In this document: in pieces, positions 11,514 through 20,560 of the stretch
Position numbering within the stretch: the first letter of the stretch is position 1
How the letters are laid out: each line of letters starts with the position of its first letter
Assembly: GCF_020880995.1 (NCBI RefSeq)
Contig: NZ_JAJISD010000015.1
Location: 20,001 to 84,000, forward strand
Direction: 5' to 3'
DNA from: Reyranella aquatilis
GTDB taxonomy: Bacteria > Pseudomonadota > Alphaproteobacteria > Reyranellales > Reyranellaceae
Length of the DNA: 64,000 bases
Translations under genes and position numbers: made by a program
The notes under the pieces: model-generated
What the model was told of the DNA's origin: nothing
Seen by the model: the letters and a program-made list of their open reading frames with translations, nothing else
Database searches by the model: none

Positions 11514-13778
11514 CTAAATTTCGATCGCATGATCGGCGGCGAAGAGACGCAACGTCTCACGCAACGGCCGATCCGGTTGAGCAAGCGCAGAGCTCATGAA
11601 ACCAACGGCCTCATTGAGATCGAGCGAACGGATCATGGCCTTCACCGGACCGATCGAACCGGGCGACATCGACAACGATCGTACGCCTATGGCGAGCAGG
11701 GCCAGCGCCTCGACGGGACGCCCCGCCATCTCGCCGCACACGGAAACATCGACACCCGCGGGACGCACCTTATCCACTACAAAATGTAGCAGTCTCAGGA
11801 GGGCCGGTGACAAGCTGTCGTAGCGCCCGGCAAGTCTGCTGTTACCGCGATCGGCCGCATACAGGAACTGCATCAGATCGTTGGTGCCCACCGATATGAA
11901 ATCGATGTGCGGCAGCAGACTGTCGAGCTGCCAGGCCAGCGCCGGCACCTCGAACATGACGCCAACGCGCACGCGTTCCGGCACCGGCTGGCCACGGCGC
12001 TTCGCACGATCGAGTTCCAGTTCGAGCAGATGGCGCGCGCGTAGCAATTCGGTGACCTCGGCGATCATCGGAAACATGATCGAGAGGGCGCGTCCGTTCG
12101 CGGCCATGATCATCGCGCGCAGCTGACGCCGCAGCATCGCCGGCCGGTCGAGCCCGATGCGGATGGCACGCCATCCCATCGCAGGATTTTCATCTCCGAA
12201 CGAGTCGATGTACGGAAGAACCTTGTCGCCTCCCACATCGAGCGTGCGAAAAGTCACGGGCCGTCCATCCGCAAGATCGAGCACACGACCGTAGAGCCAG
12301 GCCTGTGCATCGACGTCGGGAAACTCCGAACGCACCATGAACGGGATCTCGGTTCGATAGAGACCGACGCCGTCGGCACCGGTATCGTCGAGATGCTGCA
12401 TGTCGATCAGCAGGCCGGCATTCATGTTGAGCGAGACACGTGCCTGGTCGCGTGTCGTCGAAGGCAGGTCGCGCAATGCCGCGTACTTGCGACGCCGCTC
12501 CGCCCGTGCGTCGAGCGCCAGATGGACGGTCTGCAGGATGTCCTCGGCCGGCCGCACCAGGACCTGCGCATTGTCGCCGTCGACCACGATCGGATCGCCG
12601 GCCTCGACGCGCGCCAGCACGTTGGGCGCGCGGCCGACGACCGGGATGTCGAGGGCCCGCGCCACGATCGCCACGTGGCTCAGCGCCGACCCCTCTTCCA
12701 GCACGAGGCCGCGCAGCCGGTTGCGGTCATAGTCCAGCAGTTCGGCCGGCCCCATGTCGCGGGCGATCACGATCATGTCCTCGGGCAGCGACGCGGGGTC
12801 GGTGGCGACGCGGCCGGTGAGGCGCAGCAACAGGCGATTGCTGAGATCCTGCAGGTCGCTCAGCCGCTCGCGGATATAGGGATCGGTCGACTGCCCCAGG
12901 CGCGTGCGCACGTCGTCGAAGGCGCGCTGGACGCCGGCCTCTGCGGTCAGGCCGGAATCGATGGCCTCACGCACCCGCTCGGCCCAGCCGCGATCGTCGA
13001 CGAACATGCGGAAGGTCTCGAGGATTTCGCGCTGCTCGCCCGACTGCATGTCGTGTGCCTCGAGCATCCGGTCGACGTCCTCCCGGACACCGTGCAAGGC
13101 CTCCTGAAAGCGGACCAGCTCCTGCTCGACGTTCTCGGCGACCACCCGCTGGATGACGATTCGCGGCTCGTGCAGCACGGCGCGGCCGATGGCGACGCCG
13201 GGCGTGAGCTGCACGCCGTCGACCCGCAGGGGCAGCAGGCCGATCCCGTCGACCTGCTGGACCTCGTTGGGACTGACAACGTGGCTGGCCGAGACCAGTT
13301 CCGCCAGCACCATGGCGATGGTCTGCAGCGTCTCGACTTCTTCCTCGTCGTACTGCCGGCGCGTGCGGTTCTGGACGACCAGCACGCCGAGCACACGGCC
13401 GGCGCGCAGGATCGGCACGCCCGCCAGCGAATGGTAGATTTCCTCCCCCGTTTCGGGGCGATAGGCGAACTGCGGATGGTGCTGGGCATCGTCGAGCGCC
13501 AGCGGCCGCCCATGGGCGGCGATGTCGCCCACCAGGCCCTCGCCGACCCGCAGGCGCGTGCTATGGACCGCCGAGGGGTTGAGGCCCTGCGTGGCGAACA
13601 GTTCCAGCACCTCGCCGGCGCGCAGCAGATAGATCGAGCAGACCTCCGCCACCATCTCGTTGGCGACGAGCCGCACGACCTCGCCCAGCGTCACTTCGAC
13701 GGACTCGGCACGCGCCATCGTGTCCCGGAGCCGCTTGAGGAGCATTCGCGGTCCGGCCAGGGGAGTTGATCTCTCCAT
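11514..13778 (-). CDS. ptsP: PTS-Ntr enzyme I (phosphoenolpyruvate-protein phosphotransferase PtsP)
   Basis: First phosphotransfer protein of the nitrogen-related PTS: it takes phosphate from PEP to a histidine and passes it to NPr, with regulatory rather than transport outputs. The 754-residue product begins with a GAF domain (about 15-150), then the EI N-terminal helical region, the swivel domain with the active His in SALSHVAIVAR, and the PEP-binding TIM barrel (GLYRTEIPFM, TLDVGGDKVLPY, catalytic Cys in VSVCGEMAGRP). The ATG at 13778 precedes the GAF domain properly; a later ATG (MLLKRLRD) is possible. It follows lysC, as in many alphaproteobacteria. Confidence 0.95.
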   Translation of the reverse strand: MERSTPLAGPRMLLKRLRDTMARAESVEVTLGEVVRLVANEMVAEVCSIYLLRAGEVLELFATQGLNPSAVHSTRLRVGEGLVGDIAAHGRPLALDDAQHHPQFAYRPETGEEIYHSLAGVPILRAGRVLGVLVVQNRTRRQYDEEEVETLQTIAMVLAELVSASHVVSPNEVQQVDGIGLLPLRVDGVQLTPGVAIGRAVLHEPRIVIQRVVAENVEQELVRFQEALHGVREDVDRMLEAHDMQSGEQREILETFRMFVDDRGWAERVREAIDSGLTAEAGVQRAFDDVRTRLGQSTDPYIRERLSDLQDLSNRLLLRLTGRVATDPASLPEDMIVIARDMGPAELLDYDRNRLRGLVLEEGSALSHVAIVARALDIPVVGRAPNVLARVEAGDPIVVDGDNAQVLVRPAEDILQTVHLALDARAERRRKYAALRDLPSTTRDQARVSLNMNAGLLIDMQHLDDTGADGVGLYRTEIPFMVRSEFPDVDAQAWLYGRVLDLADGRPVTFRTLDVGGDKVLPYIDSFGDENPAMGWRAIRIGLDRPAMLRRQLRAMIMAANGRALSIMFPMIAEVTELLRARHLLELELDRAKRRGQPVPERVRVGVMFEVPALAWQLDSLLPHIDFISVGTNDLMQFLYAADRGNSRLAGRYDSLSPALLRLLHFVVDKVRPAGVDVSVCGEMAGRPVEALALLAIGVRSLSMSPGSIGPVKAMIRSLDLNEAVGFMSSALAQPDRPLRETLRLFAADHAIEI

Positions 13779-13994
13779 GGTCAGACCGCGGGATGCTTGA
13801 GTCGAATGACGACGAAGCTGCGGTCGATGACGCAGGCGCAAACTCGCCAGGCCGCGGCCGCCGACTTGGTCGGTCGGGCGTCAAGGCAAGGCTCATGGGC
13901 GAGTGCGGCGTCCATGCGCCGCTTATAGCAAGACCCGCGCCGGACTGCCTACCGGCTAATTCGCAGAGTCCGACTGCACTTTAGGGACGGAATC

Positions 13995-15242
13995 TCAGGC
14001 CGCGTCCAGTCCATAGGCGGTGTGAAGGGCCCGCACCGCAAGTTCGGTGTACTCGGCGGCCACCAGCACGCTGATCTTGATCTCCGAGGTGGAGATGACC
14101 TGGATGTTGATCCCCTTGGCGGCCAGGGTTTCGAACATTTTGAGGGCGACGCCCGCGTGGCTGCGCATGCCGACGCCGATCACCGACACCTTGGAGACGT
14201 TGAGGTCGGACTTCACCTCGGCGAACTTCAGCTCGGCCTTCGCCCGTTCGAGCCTTTCCACGGCGCGGGCGAGATCGGCCTTGGGAACCGTGAAGGTCAT
14301 GTCGGTGGCGCTGCCGTCGACCGAGACGTTCTGCACGATCATGTCGACGTTGATGTTGGCCTCGGCCAGCGGGCCGAAGATGGCGGCGGCGACGCCCGGA
14401 CGGTCCGGCACCTGGACCACGGTGATCTTCGCCTCGTCCTTGGCGAAGGCGATGCCGCTCACGACGGACTTCTCGAGGCCCTGGGCCATGATCTCTTCCT
14501 CGTCCACAACCAGAGTTCCGGGCAGATCGCTGCCGAGCGCCTCGTCGAACGACGACAGCACCTGCACGCGCACATGATGGTTCATCGCCAACTCGACGGA
14601 GCGCGTCTGCAGCACCTTCGAGCCCAGCGAGGCCATTTCGAGCATTTCCTCGTAGGTCACGCGGTCGATCTTCTGCGCCTTGTCGACGATCCGCGGATCG
14701 GTCGTGTAGACGCCGTCGACATCGGTATAGATGTCGCAACGATCGGCCTTGAGGGCGGCTGCCAGCGCCACCGCCGAGGTGTCCGAGCCGCCGCGGCCCA
14801 GGGTGGTGATGCGGCCTTCCGGAGAGATGCCCTGGAAGCCCGGCACGACGGGGACCTCGCCTGCCGCCATGGTGCGGGCCATCTCTTCCGTGTCGATCTC
14901 GACGATGCGCGCCTTGGCGTAGGCATCGTCGGTCTTGATCGGAAGCTGCCATGACACCCAGGAGCGTGACTTCACGCCTTCCTGCTGCAGCGCCATGGCG
15001 AGAAGGCCGATCGTGACCTGCTCGCCCGTCGCGACAACCACGTCGTATTCGCGCGGATCGTGCAGCGGGGAGATTTCGTTGACCCACTTCACGAGCTGGT
15101 TGGTGGCGCCCGACATGGCCGAAACGACCACGGCGACCTCGTTGCCGCGCTGCACTTCGGCTTTGACCTTGCGCGCGACGTTCTTGATACGGTCGGTGTC
15201 GCCGACGGAAGTGCCGCCAAATTTCAGAACGATGCGCGCCAT
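13995..15242 (-). CDS. lysC: Aspartate kinase
   Basis: Phosphorylates aspartate at the head of lysine, threonine and methionine synthesis. The 415-residue product starts with the kinase signature KFGGTSVGD. A GRGGSDTSAVALAAAL loop lies near 175. Two C-terminal ACT domains (about 265-410) bind regulatory amino acids. Length and layout are of the monofunctional, ACT-regulated type. It is divergent from ubiG with a 78-bp gap and upstream of ptsP with a ~216-bp gap in which I see no gene. Confidence 0.97.
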   Translation of the reverse strand: MARIVLKFGGTSVGDTDRIKNVARKVKAEVQRGNEVAVVVSAMSGATNQLVKWVNEISPLHDPREYDVVVATGEQVTIGLLAMALQQEGVKSRSWVSWQLPIKTDDAYAKARIVEIDTEEMARTMAAGEVPVVPGFQGISPEGRITTLGRGGSDTSAVALAAALKADRCDIYTDVDGVYTTDPRIVDKAQKIDRVTYEEMLEMASLGSKVLQTRSVELAMNHHVRVQVLSSFDEALGSDLPGTLVVDEEEIMAQGLEKSVVSGIAFAKDEAKITVVQVPDRPGVAAAIFGPLAEANINVDMIVQNVSVDGSATDMTFTVPKADLARAVERLERAKAELKFAEVKSDLNVSKVSVIGVGMRSHAGVALKMFETLAAKGINIQVISTSEIKISVLVAAEYTELAVRALHTAYGLDAA

Positions 15243-15320
15243 GAGCCTACTCGAAGGGCAAGCTTCTGCCCGGAAAGCGGGCTATAGACACCGTCGGCGC
15301 CATATGGGTCAAGGGTAGCC

Positions 15321-16094
15321 ATGGTCGAAACCACGCATATCCCCACTGCCGGCACGGTCGATCCGGCCGAAGTCGAACGGTTTTCCCGCATTGCGGACGA
15401 GTGGTGGGATCCCGCCGGCAAGTTCGCGCCCCTGCACCGGCTCAATCCCGTGCGGATCGGCTACATCCGCGACCGCGTGGCCGCCCACTGGGGGCGCGAC
15501 GCCCTGAACGGCGAGCCGTTGAAGGACCTGTCGCTCCTCGATATCGGCTGCGGCGGCGGCCTGATGAGCGAGCCGATGGCACGGCTGGGCGCCACCGTCA
15601 CCGGCGTCGATGCCTCGGAGCGCAACGTCGGGACGGCCTCGGTGCATGCCACAGGCCAGGACCTCGCCATCGACTACCGCCAGGGCACCGCCGAGGCGCT
15701 GGCCGAGAGCGGCGCGCAGTTTGACGTCGTACTGGCGCTCGAGATCGTCGAGCATGTGGCCGACGTCGATCTGTTTCTGCGGTCGTGCGGCCGGCTGGTG
15801 AAGCCCGGTGGGCTCCTGTTCCTGTCGACCCTCAACCGCACCGCCAAGGCCTGGGCGCTGGCCATCGTCGGCGCCGAATACGTGCTGGGCTGGCTGCCGC
15901 GCGGCACGCACGACTGGAAGAAGTTTCTGAAACCCTCGGAGGTCGCGCGCGGCCTGCGGGCCGGCGGGATCGAGCCTCAGGAGATCGTCGGGGTCGTCTA
16001 CGCCCCGCTCAGCCGCAAATGGTCGCTGAACAAGAACGACCTCGACGTGAACTACATGCTGTATGGGACTGCAGCCGGCGCACCGATGCGTTGA
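15321..16094 (+). CDS. ubiG: Ubiquinone biosynthesis O-methyltransferase UbiG
   Basis: SAM-dependent methyltransferase that carries out both O-methylation steps of ubiquinone synthesis. The 257-residue product has the UbiG N-terminal block VERFSRIADEWWDP, SAM motif I LDIGCGGGLMSEPMA, and the motif LEIVEHVADVD. The C-terminal segment with THDWKKF is family-typical. The ATG at 15321 gives a usual N-terminus. It is divergent from lysC; a palindromic repeat follows the stop. Confidence 0.97.
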   Translation: MVETTHIPTAGTVDPAEVERFSRIADEWWDPAGKFAPLHRLNPVRIGYIRDRVAAHWGRDALNGEPLKDLSLLDIGCGGGLMSEPMARLGATVTGVDASERNVGTASVHATGQDLAIDYRQGTAEALAESGAQFDVVLALEIVEHVADVDLFLRSCGRLVKPGGLLFLSTLNRTAKAWALAIVGAEYVLGWLPRGTHDWKKFLKPSEVARGLRAGGIEPQEIVGVVYAPLSRKWSLNKNDLDVNYMLYGTAAGAPMR

Positions 16095-16103
16095 GAGCCG
16101 ACG

Positions 16104-16202
16104 AAAGGTCCCTCGCTGCGCTCAGGATGACAGATGTTTCGCCATCGGCGCACCGTGCCTATTCCAGCAATATTGTCATCCTGAGCGCAGCGAAGGACCT
16201 TT
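16104..16202. repeat. Palindromic intergenic repeat (type A)
   Basis: Two 29-nt arms (16104-16132 and 16174-16202) are reverse complements with a single mismatch, separated by a 41-nt loop. The arms carry the core CTCGCTGCGCTCAGGATGACA. It lies between the convergent ubiG and DUF1178 genes, where it could also act as a transcription terminator. Confidence 0.85.
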
Positions 16203-16238
16203 GAGCGGCGCCGGATAATGTGACGCTACCGCCCGGCC

Positions 16239-16724
16239 TCAATTGCCGCGCGGGATCCAGGGAAGGCGGCCGAACTCGATTCCCTCTTCGGCCAGGGCCT
16301 CGGCTTCCTCGTCGGTGGTCTCGCCGTAGATGCCACGCTTGTCGCTTTCGCCGTAGTGAATCTTGCGCGCCTCGTCGGCGAACCTGTCGCCGACATGCTC
16401 GCAGTTCTTCTCGACCTCGGCGCGGACCTTGAGCAGGGCCTCGCGCAGTTCCTTGGGCATGTGGCGGGCCAGCGCGGCGATCTGCTGCTGCTCGGGCGAC
16501 GGCGCGACGGCGGCTTCCGCGGACGGCTCGACGGTGGCCGGTACGGCGGCGTCCTTGCCCTTCTTGCCGATGCGGGGCGCCATCAGGGCGCGCTCGACCT
16601 TGTCCGAGCCGCAGACGGCGCAGCCGATCAGCGACTTCTTCTCCTGCCGTTCATAGGTCTTGCTGTCCTTGAACCAGCTGTCGAACTCGTGGCCCTTGGC
16701 GCAGCGCAAGCGATACAAAATCAT
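16239..16724 (-). CDS. DUF1178 family protein
   Basis: A 161-residue protein of unknown function. The N-terminus MILYRLRCAKGHEFDSWF is diagnostic of the family. A zinc-ribbon-like set of cysteines is present: Cys in RCAKGH and the pair CAVC near residue 35. The C-terminal half is acidic and includes the conserved YGESDKRGIYGE segment. The ATG at 16724 is chosen on that conserved start; upstream codons in the frame show no conservation. In related genomes it often sits next to nitrilase and ubiG; here it is near ubiG but separated from the nitrilase gene. Confidence 0.9.
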   Translation of the reverse strand: MILYRLRCAKGHEFDSWFKDSKTYERQEKKSLIGCAVCGSDKVERALMAPRIGKKGKDAAVPATVEPSAEAAVAPSPEQQQIAALARHMPKELREALLKVRAEVEKNCEHVGDRFADEARKIHYGESDKRGIYGETTDEEAEALAEEGIEFGRLPWIPRGN

Positions 16725-16821
16725 GACAAACCGAAAAATGGTGGCTTGTCGCGCCGGACGCAAGGCCCGATTGTCGCGCCCCGCCCACCACGCCCGCCAA
16801 GACAACTCGTCGCCCGCACCG

Positions 16822-17691
16822 ATGACCGCGCCCCAGCCTTCGAACCTCAAGGCCGCCTTCTGGATGGCGGGCTGGCTGACGGCGATGCTCGTCATGGCGA
16901 TCGCCGGCCGCGAGACGACGCGCGAGCTCGACGTCTTCCAGATCATGGAGATGCGCTCGGTGATCGGCCTCGCGATGCTCTATCCGCTGATCCATCTGGG
17001 CGGCGGCTTCGCCAAGCTCGGGACGACACGGCCCTGGCAACAGGTCGGGCGCAACGTCGCCCATTACGGCGCGCAGTTCGCCTGGTTCAAGGCCCTGACC
17101 CTGATCCCGCTGGCCCAGGTCATCTCGATCGAGTTCACGATGCCGATCTGGACGGCGATCCTGGCCGTCGCCTTCCTCGGCGAGCGCATGGGGCTCTGGA
17201 AGAACCTCGCGGTGGTGCTGGGCATCGTCGGCGTCGTCATGATCGTGCGGCCCGGCACCAACGAGATCGTGCCCGGCCAGCTCATCGCGCTCGCAGCCGC
17301 GGTGGGCTTCGCGATCTCGGTCACCATGGTGAAATCGCTCACCCGCACCGACAGCGTGCTGACCATCCTGTTCTGGATGCTGGTCATCCAGTCGGTGATC
17401 GGCCTCATCCCGGCCCTCGACGTCTGGCGTTGGCCCTCCGCCTATGCCTGGGCGTGGATCGTCGCGATCGCTTTCTGCGGCACCTTCTCGCATTACTGCC
17501 TGACGCGCGCGATGCTGCATGCCGACGCCACGGTGGTCGTCCCGATGGATTTCCTGCGTGTGCCGCTGACCGCACTGGCCGGCTGGCTGCTCTACAACGA
17601 ACGGCTGGACATGCTCACCATCCTCGGCGCAGCGCTGATCCTGTCGGGCAATCTGCTCAACCTGAAGGGCACGGGAGTACGCCGGTCATGA
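16822..17691 (+). CDS. EamA/DMT-superfamily transporter
   Basis: A 289-residue inner-membrane protein with about ten hydrophobic helices arranged as two EamA repeats (about 15-145 and 155-285), typical of drug/metabolite exporters. The substrate cannot be read from sequence. A conserved loop (LIPLAQVISIEFTMP) and a second-repeat match (DATVVVPMDFLRVPL) support the duplication. ATG 16822 is chosen because it precedes the first membrane segment. The stop overlaps the next start in ATGA, so it is translationally coupled to the downstream methyltransferase. Confidence 0.88.
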   Translation: MTAPQPSNLKAAFWMAGWLTAMLVMAIAGRETTRELDVFQIMEMRSVIGLAMLYPLIHLGGGFAKLGTTRPWQQVGRNVAHYGAQFAWFKALTLIPLAQVISIEFTMPIWTAILAVAFLGERMGLWKNLAVVLGIVGVVMIVRPGTNEIVPGQLIALAAAVGFAISVTMVKSLTRTDSVLTILFWMLVIQSVIGLIPALDVWRWPSAYAWAWIVAIAFCGTFSHYCLTRAMLHADATVVVPMDFLRVPLTALAGWLLYNERLDMLTILGAALILSGNLLNLKGTGVRRS

Positions 17692-18185
17692 CGCCCTCCC
17701 CCTGGATCGCCGTATGGGCCGGCCTGGTCCCACCCGACGCCGCGGTGCTCGACGTCGCGGCCGGAAGCGGCCGGCACACCCAGTTCTTCGCGGACCGCGG
17801 CCATCGCGTGACCGCGGTCGACCGCGACGTGACGGCGATCCCCGCCTCGGGGACGATCGAGGCGATCCAGGCCGATCTCGAGGACGGTTCCCCCTGGCCG
17901 CTGGCCGGCCGCCGATTCGGTGCGATCGTCGTGACGAACTACCTGCACCGTCCGCTCTTCCCGCTGTTGTTCGACGCGCTGCTGCCCGGCGGCATCCTGC
18001 TCTACGAGACCTTCATGGAAGGCAACGAACGGTTCGGCAAACCGAGCCGGCCCGAGTTCCTGCTGATGGATGGCGAGCTTCTGGACCTCGTGCGCGGAAG
18101 ATTCTCGGTGACCGCCTACGAGGCGCGGATGATCAGTCAGCCAAAGATGGCCATGGTGCAGAGGATCGCCGCGCGGCGGCTGTAG
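17688..18185 (+). CDS. Small class I SAM-dependent methyltransferase
   Basis: A 165-residue protein with a short Rossmann methyltransferase fold. SAM motif I is VLDVAAGSGRHTQFFA (about 21-36), an acidic residue follows at the end of strand 2 (AVDRD), and the motif IVVTNYLHRP occupies the catalytic loop position. Family members of this size include TehB-like and tellurite-resistance-type methyltransferases; the substrate is unknown. It overlaps the upstream transporter gene by 4 nt (ATGA). Confidence 0.82.
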   Translation: MTPSPWIAVWAGLVPPDAAVLDVAAGSGRHTQFFADRGHRVTAVDRDVTAIPASGTIEAIQADLEDGSPWPLAGRRFGAIVVTNYLHRPLFPLLFDALLPGGILLYETFMEGNERFGKPSRPEFLLMDGELLDLVRGRFSVTAYEARMISQPKMAMVQRIAARRL

Positions 18186-18194
18186 GACGGCGCC

Positions 18195-19895
18195 TCAGCC
18201 GCGTGCGCCGCGCACCAGGCGGCCCGGCAAGGCGCCGGTCGCCTCGCCGCCGCGATAGACGATCGCGCCCGACACGATGGTCGCGTCGAAGCCATCGGTC
18301 CGCTGGATCAGGCGCTTGCCGCCCGCCGGCAGGTCGTAGACCACCTCGGGCCGGCGCAGCTTCATCCGGTCGTAGTCTATGACGTTGAGGTCCGCCTTGA
18401 GCCCGACCTTCAGCAGGCCCCGGTCGCGCAGGCCGATCTCTGCGGCGTTGTCCGCCGTCAGCCGCTTGATCGCCCACGACACGGGCAGCAGCGAGCCGCG
18501 CGGCCGGTCGCGCGTCCAGTGGGTCAATGTGTAACTGGTCGCCGTGGCGTCGCACATGATGCCGACATGGGCGCCGCCGTCGCCCAGGCCCAGCAGCGTG
18601 TTGGGCCGGTCGATCATCTCGCGCACCACGTCGAGATTGCCGGCGACATAGTTCGTGACCGGAAGATAGAGAATCTGTCTGCCATCGCGCTCCAGCATCA
18701 GATCGTAGGCGACCTCGGCGGCCGGACGGCCCTGCCGCGCGGCGATGGCGGCGACGCTCTGCTCGGCGGTCGGTTCATAGTCCGGCGGATCGTCGAGCGG
18801 GAACATGCGGTCCCAGCGGTCGACCAGCCGCCGCTGCTTGTCACCCTGGAAGGTTTCAGCGAGGACGCGCGCGCGAAACCCGGGGTCGCGCCAGTGCGCG
18901 AGACGCTCGGCGAACGGCAGGCGGGCGATGCGGTCAGCGCTGGGACGGCCGGTGAACGGCGTCTGCGACAGTTCCAGCCCCAGCAGCACGCTGGTCGGCC
19001 GCGTGCGGACCTGGGCGGTGATGCGCAGACCCTCGCGGTTGGCCTCGTCGATCTCGGCCATGGTCTCTCGCCAACCCTCGGGGCGCGCGTTGGACTGCAA
19101 GAGCGTGATGGTGACCGGCCGGCCGGACTCTCTCGCCAGCCGGCGGAACAGGGCCACCTCGCCCTCCTGGAAATCCGACACGATCTGTAGCCAGCCGGCG
19201 CCGGCCTCGCGCATGGCGCGGGCGATGGCGGTGAGTTCGGCCTCCTCCGCGCGCAGGGTCGGTATGTGCTTGCCGTCGGCCGAGCGGTGATTGAGCGTGC
19301 GCGATGTCGAGAAGCCCAGCGCGCCTGCGCGCAACCCCTCGACCGTCAGCTCCGCCATCCGCTGCCGATCCTGCTCGGTCGCGGGCTCGCGGTCGGCGCC
19401 GCGCTTGCCCATCACATAGACGCGCAACGCCGCGTGCGGCACCTGGGTTGCCACGTCGGCATCGTAGGAACGCGCGGCGATGGCATCCATGAAATCCGGG
19501 AAGCTGTGCCAGTTCCAAGGCAGGCCTTCGGACAATACGACCTCGGGTATGTCCTCCACGCCCTCCATCAAATTGATCAGCATGGCGTGCTGGTCTTCGT
19601 GACAGGGCGCGAAGCCCACGCCGCAGTTGCCGAGGACGACGGTGGTGGCGCCATTCCACGAGGACGGCGACAGCCGCTCGCTCCACGTCACCTGCGCGTC
19701 GTAATGGGTGTGCACGTCGACGAAGCCCGGCGTCACGAGCTTGCCGCGCGCGTCGATCTCCTCTCGTCCCTTGGGCAGGTTGTTGCCGATCGCGACGATC
19801 CTGCCGTCCTCGATCGAGAGGTCGGCCTCGTAGGGATCGCCGCCCGATCCGTCGACGATGGTGCCGTTGCGAATCACCAGGCTGGGAGAGGACAT
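18195..19895 (-). CDS. N-acyl-D-amino-acid deacylase-type amidohydrolase
   Basis: A 565-residue metal-dependent amidohydrolase of the D-aminoacylase / D-hydantoinase superfamily. The N-terminal beta-sandwich strand (LVIRNGTIVDGSG) leads to the metal-binding motif HTHYDAQ near residue 69. The family signature GNCGVGFAPC follows near 95. The C-terminal sandwich closes with NVIDYDRMKLRRPEVVYDLP. It probably removes an acyl group from a D-amino acid or a related cyclic amide; the natural substrate is unclear. The ATG at 19895 is preceded by GGAG. It is divergent from the glycolipid-binding-like gene by 100 bp. Confidence 0.87.
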   Translation of the reverse strand: MSSPSLVIRNGTIVDGSGGDPYEADLSIEDGRIVAIGNNLPKGREEIDARGKLVTPGFVDVHTHYDAQVTWSERLSPSSWNGATTVVLGNCGVGFAPCHEDQHAMLINLMEGVEDIPEVVLSEGLPWNWHSFPDFMDAIAARSYDADVATQVPHAALRVYVMGKRGADREPATEQDRQRMAELTVEGLRAGALGFSTSRTLNHRSADGKHIPTLRAEEAELTAIARAMREAGAGWLQIVSDFQEGEVALFRRLARESGRPVTITLLQSNARPEGWRETMAEIDEANREGLRITAQVRTRPTSVLLGLELSQTPFTGRPSADRIARLPFAERLAHWRDPGFRARVLAETFQGDKQRRLVDRWDRMFPLDDPPDYEPTAEQSVAAIAARQGRPAAEVAYDLMLERDGRQILYLPVTNYVAGNLDVVREMIDRPNTLLGLGDGGAHVGIMCDATATSYTLTHWTRDRPRGSLLPVSWAIKRLTADNAAEIGLRDRGLLKVGLKADLNVIDYDRMKLRRPEVVYDLPAGGKRLIQRTDGFDATIVSGAIVYRGGEATGALPGRLVRGARG

Positions 19896-19995
19896 CGGAG
19901 ACTCCAGGGTGGGCCCGCCGAGAGTGGCGCGATTCGACACCCCGGTCGAGCCGGCGGGCCGCAATTTGCCCACGATCCGTCGCAAGAGTTCTCCC

Positions 19996-20544
19996 ATGCA
20001 GAACCATAAGCTCCTGCGCAGATGGCGGCGCATCGACGCGCCCGGCCTCGAACTCATGACCCTGTCGCGCGATGCTTCGGGCCTCACAGTTCGTTCGACG
20101 CTGGTGTACGCTGGCGAGGAGAGCTACGGCCTGCGGTATCGCTGGGAGCTCGATGCCTCGTGGCACACGCGGACACTCCACCTCGAGCGCACCGATGATG
20201 CCGGGACGTCGCTCTGCATCGAGCGGACCGGCGACACGGACTGGCGGGTCGACGGCCAGGTCCGGCCCGATCTGGCGGGTTGCCACGAGGTCGACGTGTC
20301 GGCGACGCCCTTCTGCAATTCGCTGGCGATCCGGCGCCTCGGGCGGGCCGACGGCGACCTGCTGGCGTTGTTCGTCGATGCTCCATCGCTCACCTGCCAG
20401 CCGTCGCGACAACGCTACGAGGCGCTCGGCCCTCGTGCGTGGCTCTATCTCGACAAAGGGGTGGCCGACGGATTCAACGCGCAGCTCGACCTCGACGAGG
20501 AGGGCCTCGTCGCGAGCTACGAACACCTGTTCGAGGCGTTCTAG
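19996..20544 (+). CDS. Putative glycolipid-binding family protein
   Basis: A 182-residue soluble protein resembling the putative glycolipid-binding family (PF06475): a beta-rich fold with a conserved opening WRRIDAPGLE, a central LHLERTDD strand, DWRVDGQ, the segment CHEVDVSATPFCNSLAIRRL and a final YLDKGVADGFNAQLDLDEEGLV. Function is unproven in the family. The ATG at 19996 is the conserved start; there is no clear Shine-Dalgarno beyond a weak purine stretch. It is convergent with the nitrilase gene. Confidence 0.83.
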   Translation: MQNHKLLRRWRRIDAPGLELMTLSRDASGLTVRSTLVYAGEESYGLRYRWELDASWHTRTLHLERTDDAGTSLCIERTGDTDWRVDGQVRPDLAGCHEVDVSATPFCNSLAIRRLGRADGDLLALFVDAPSLTCQPSRQRYEALGPRAWLYLDKGVADGFNAQLDLDEEGLVASYEHLFEAF

Positions 20545-20560
20545 CTCTTCATCCTGAGGC

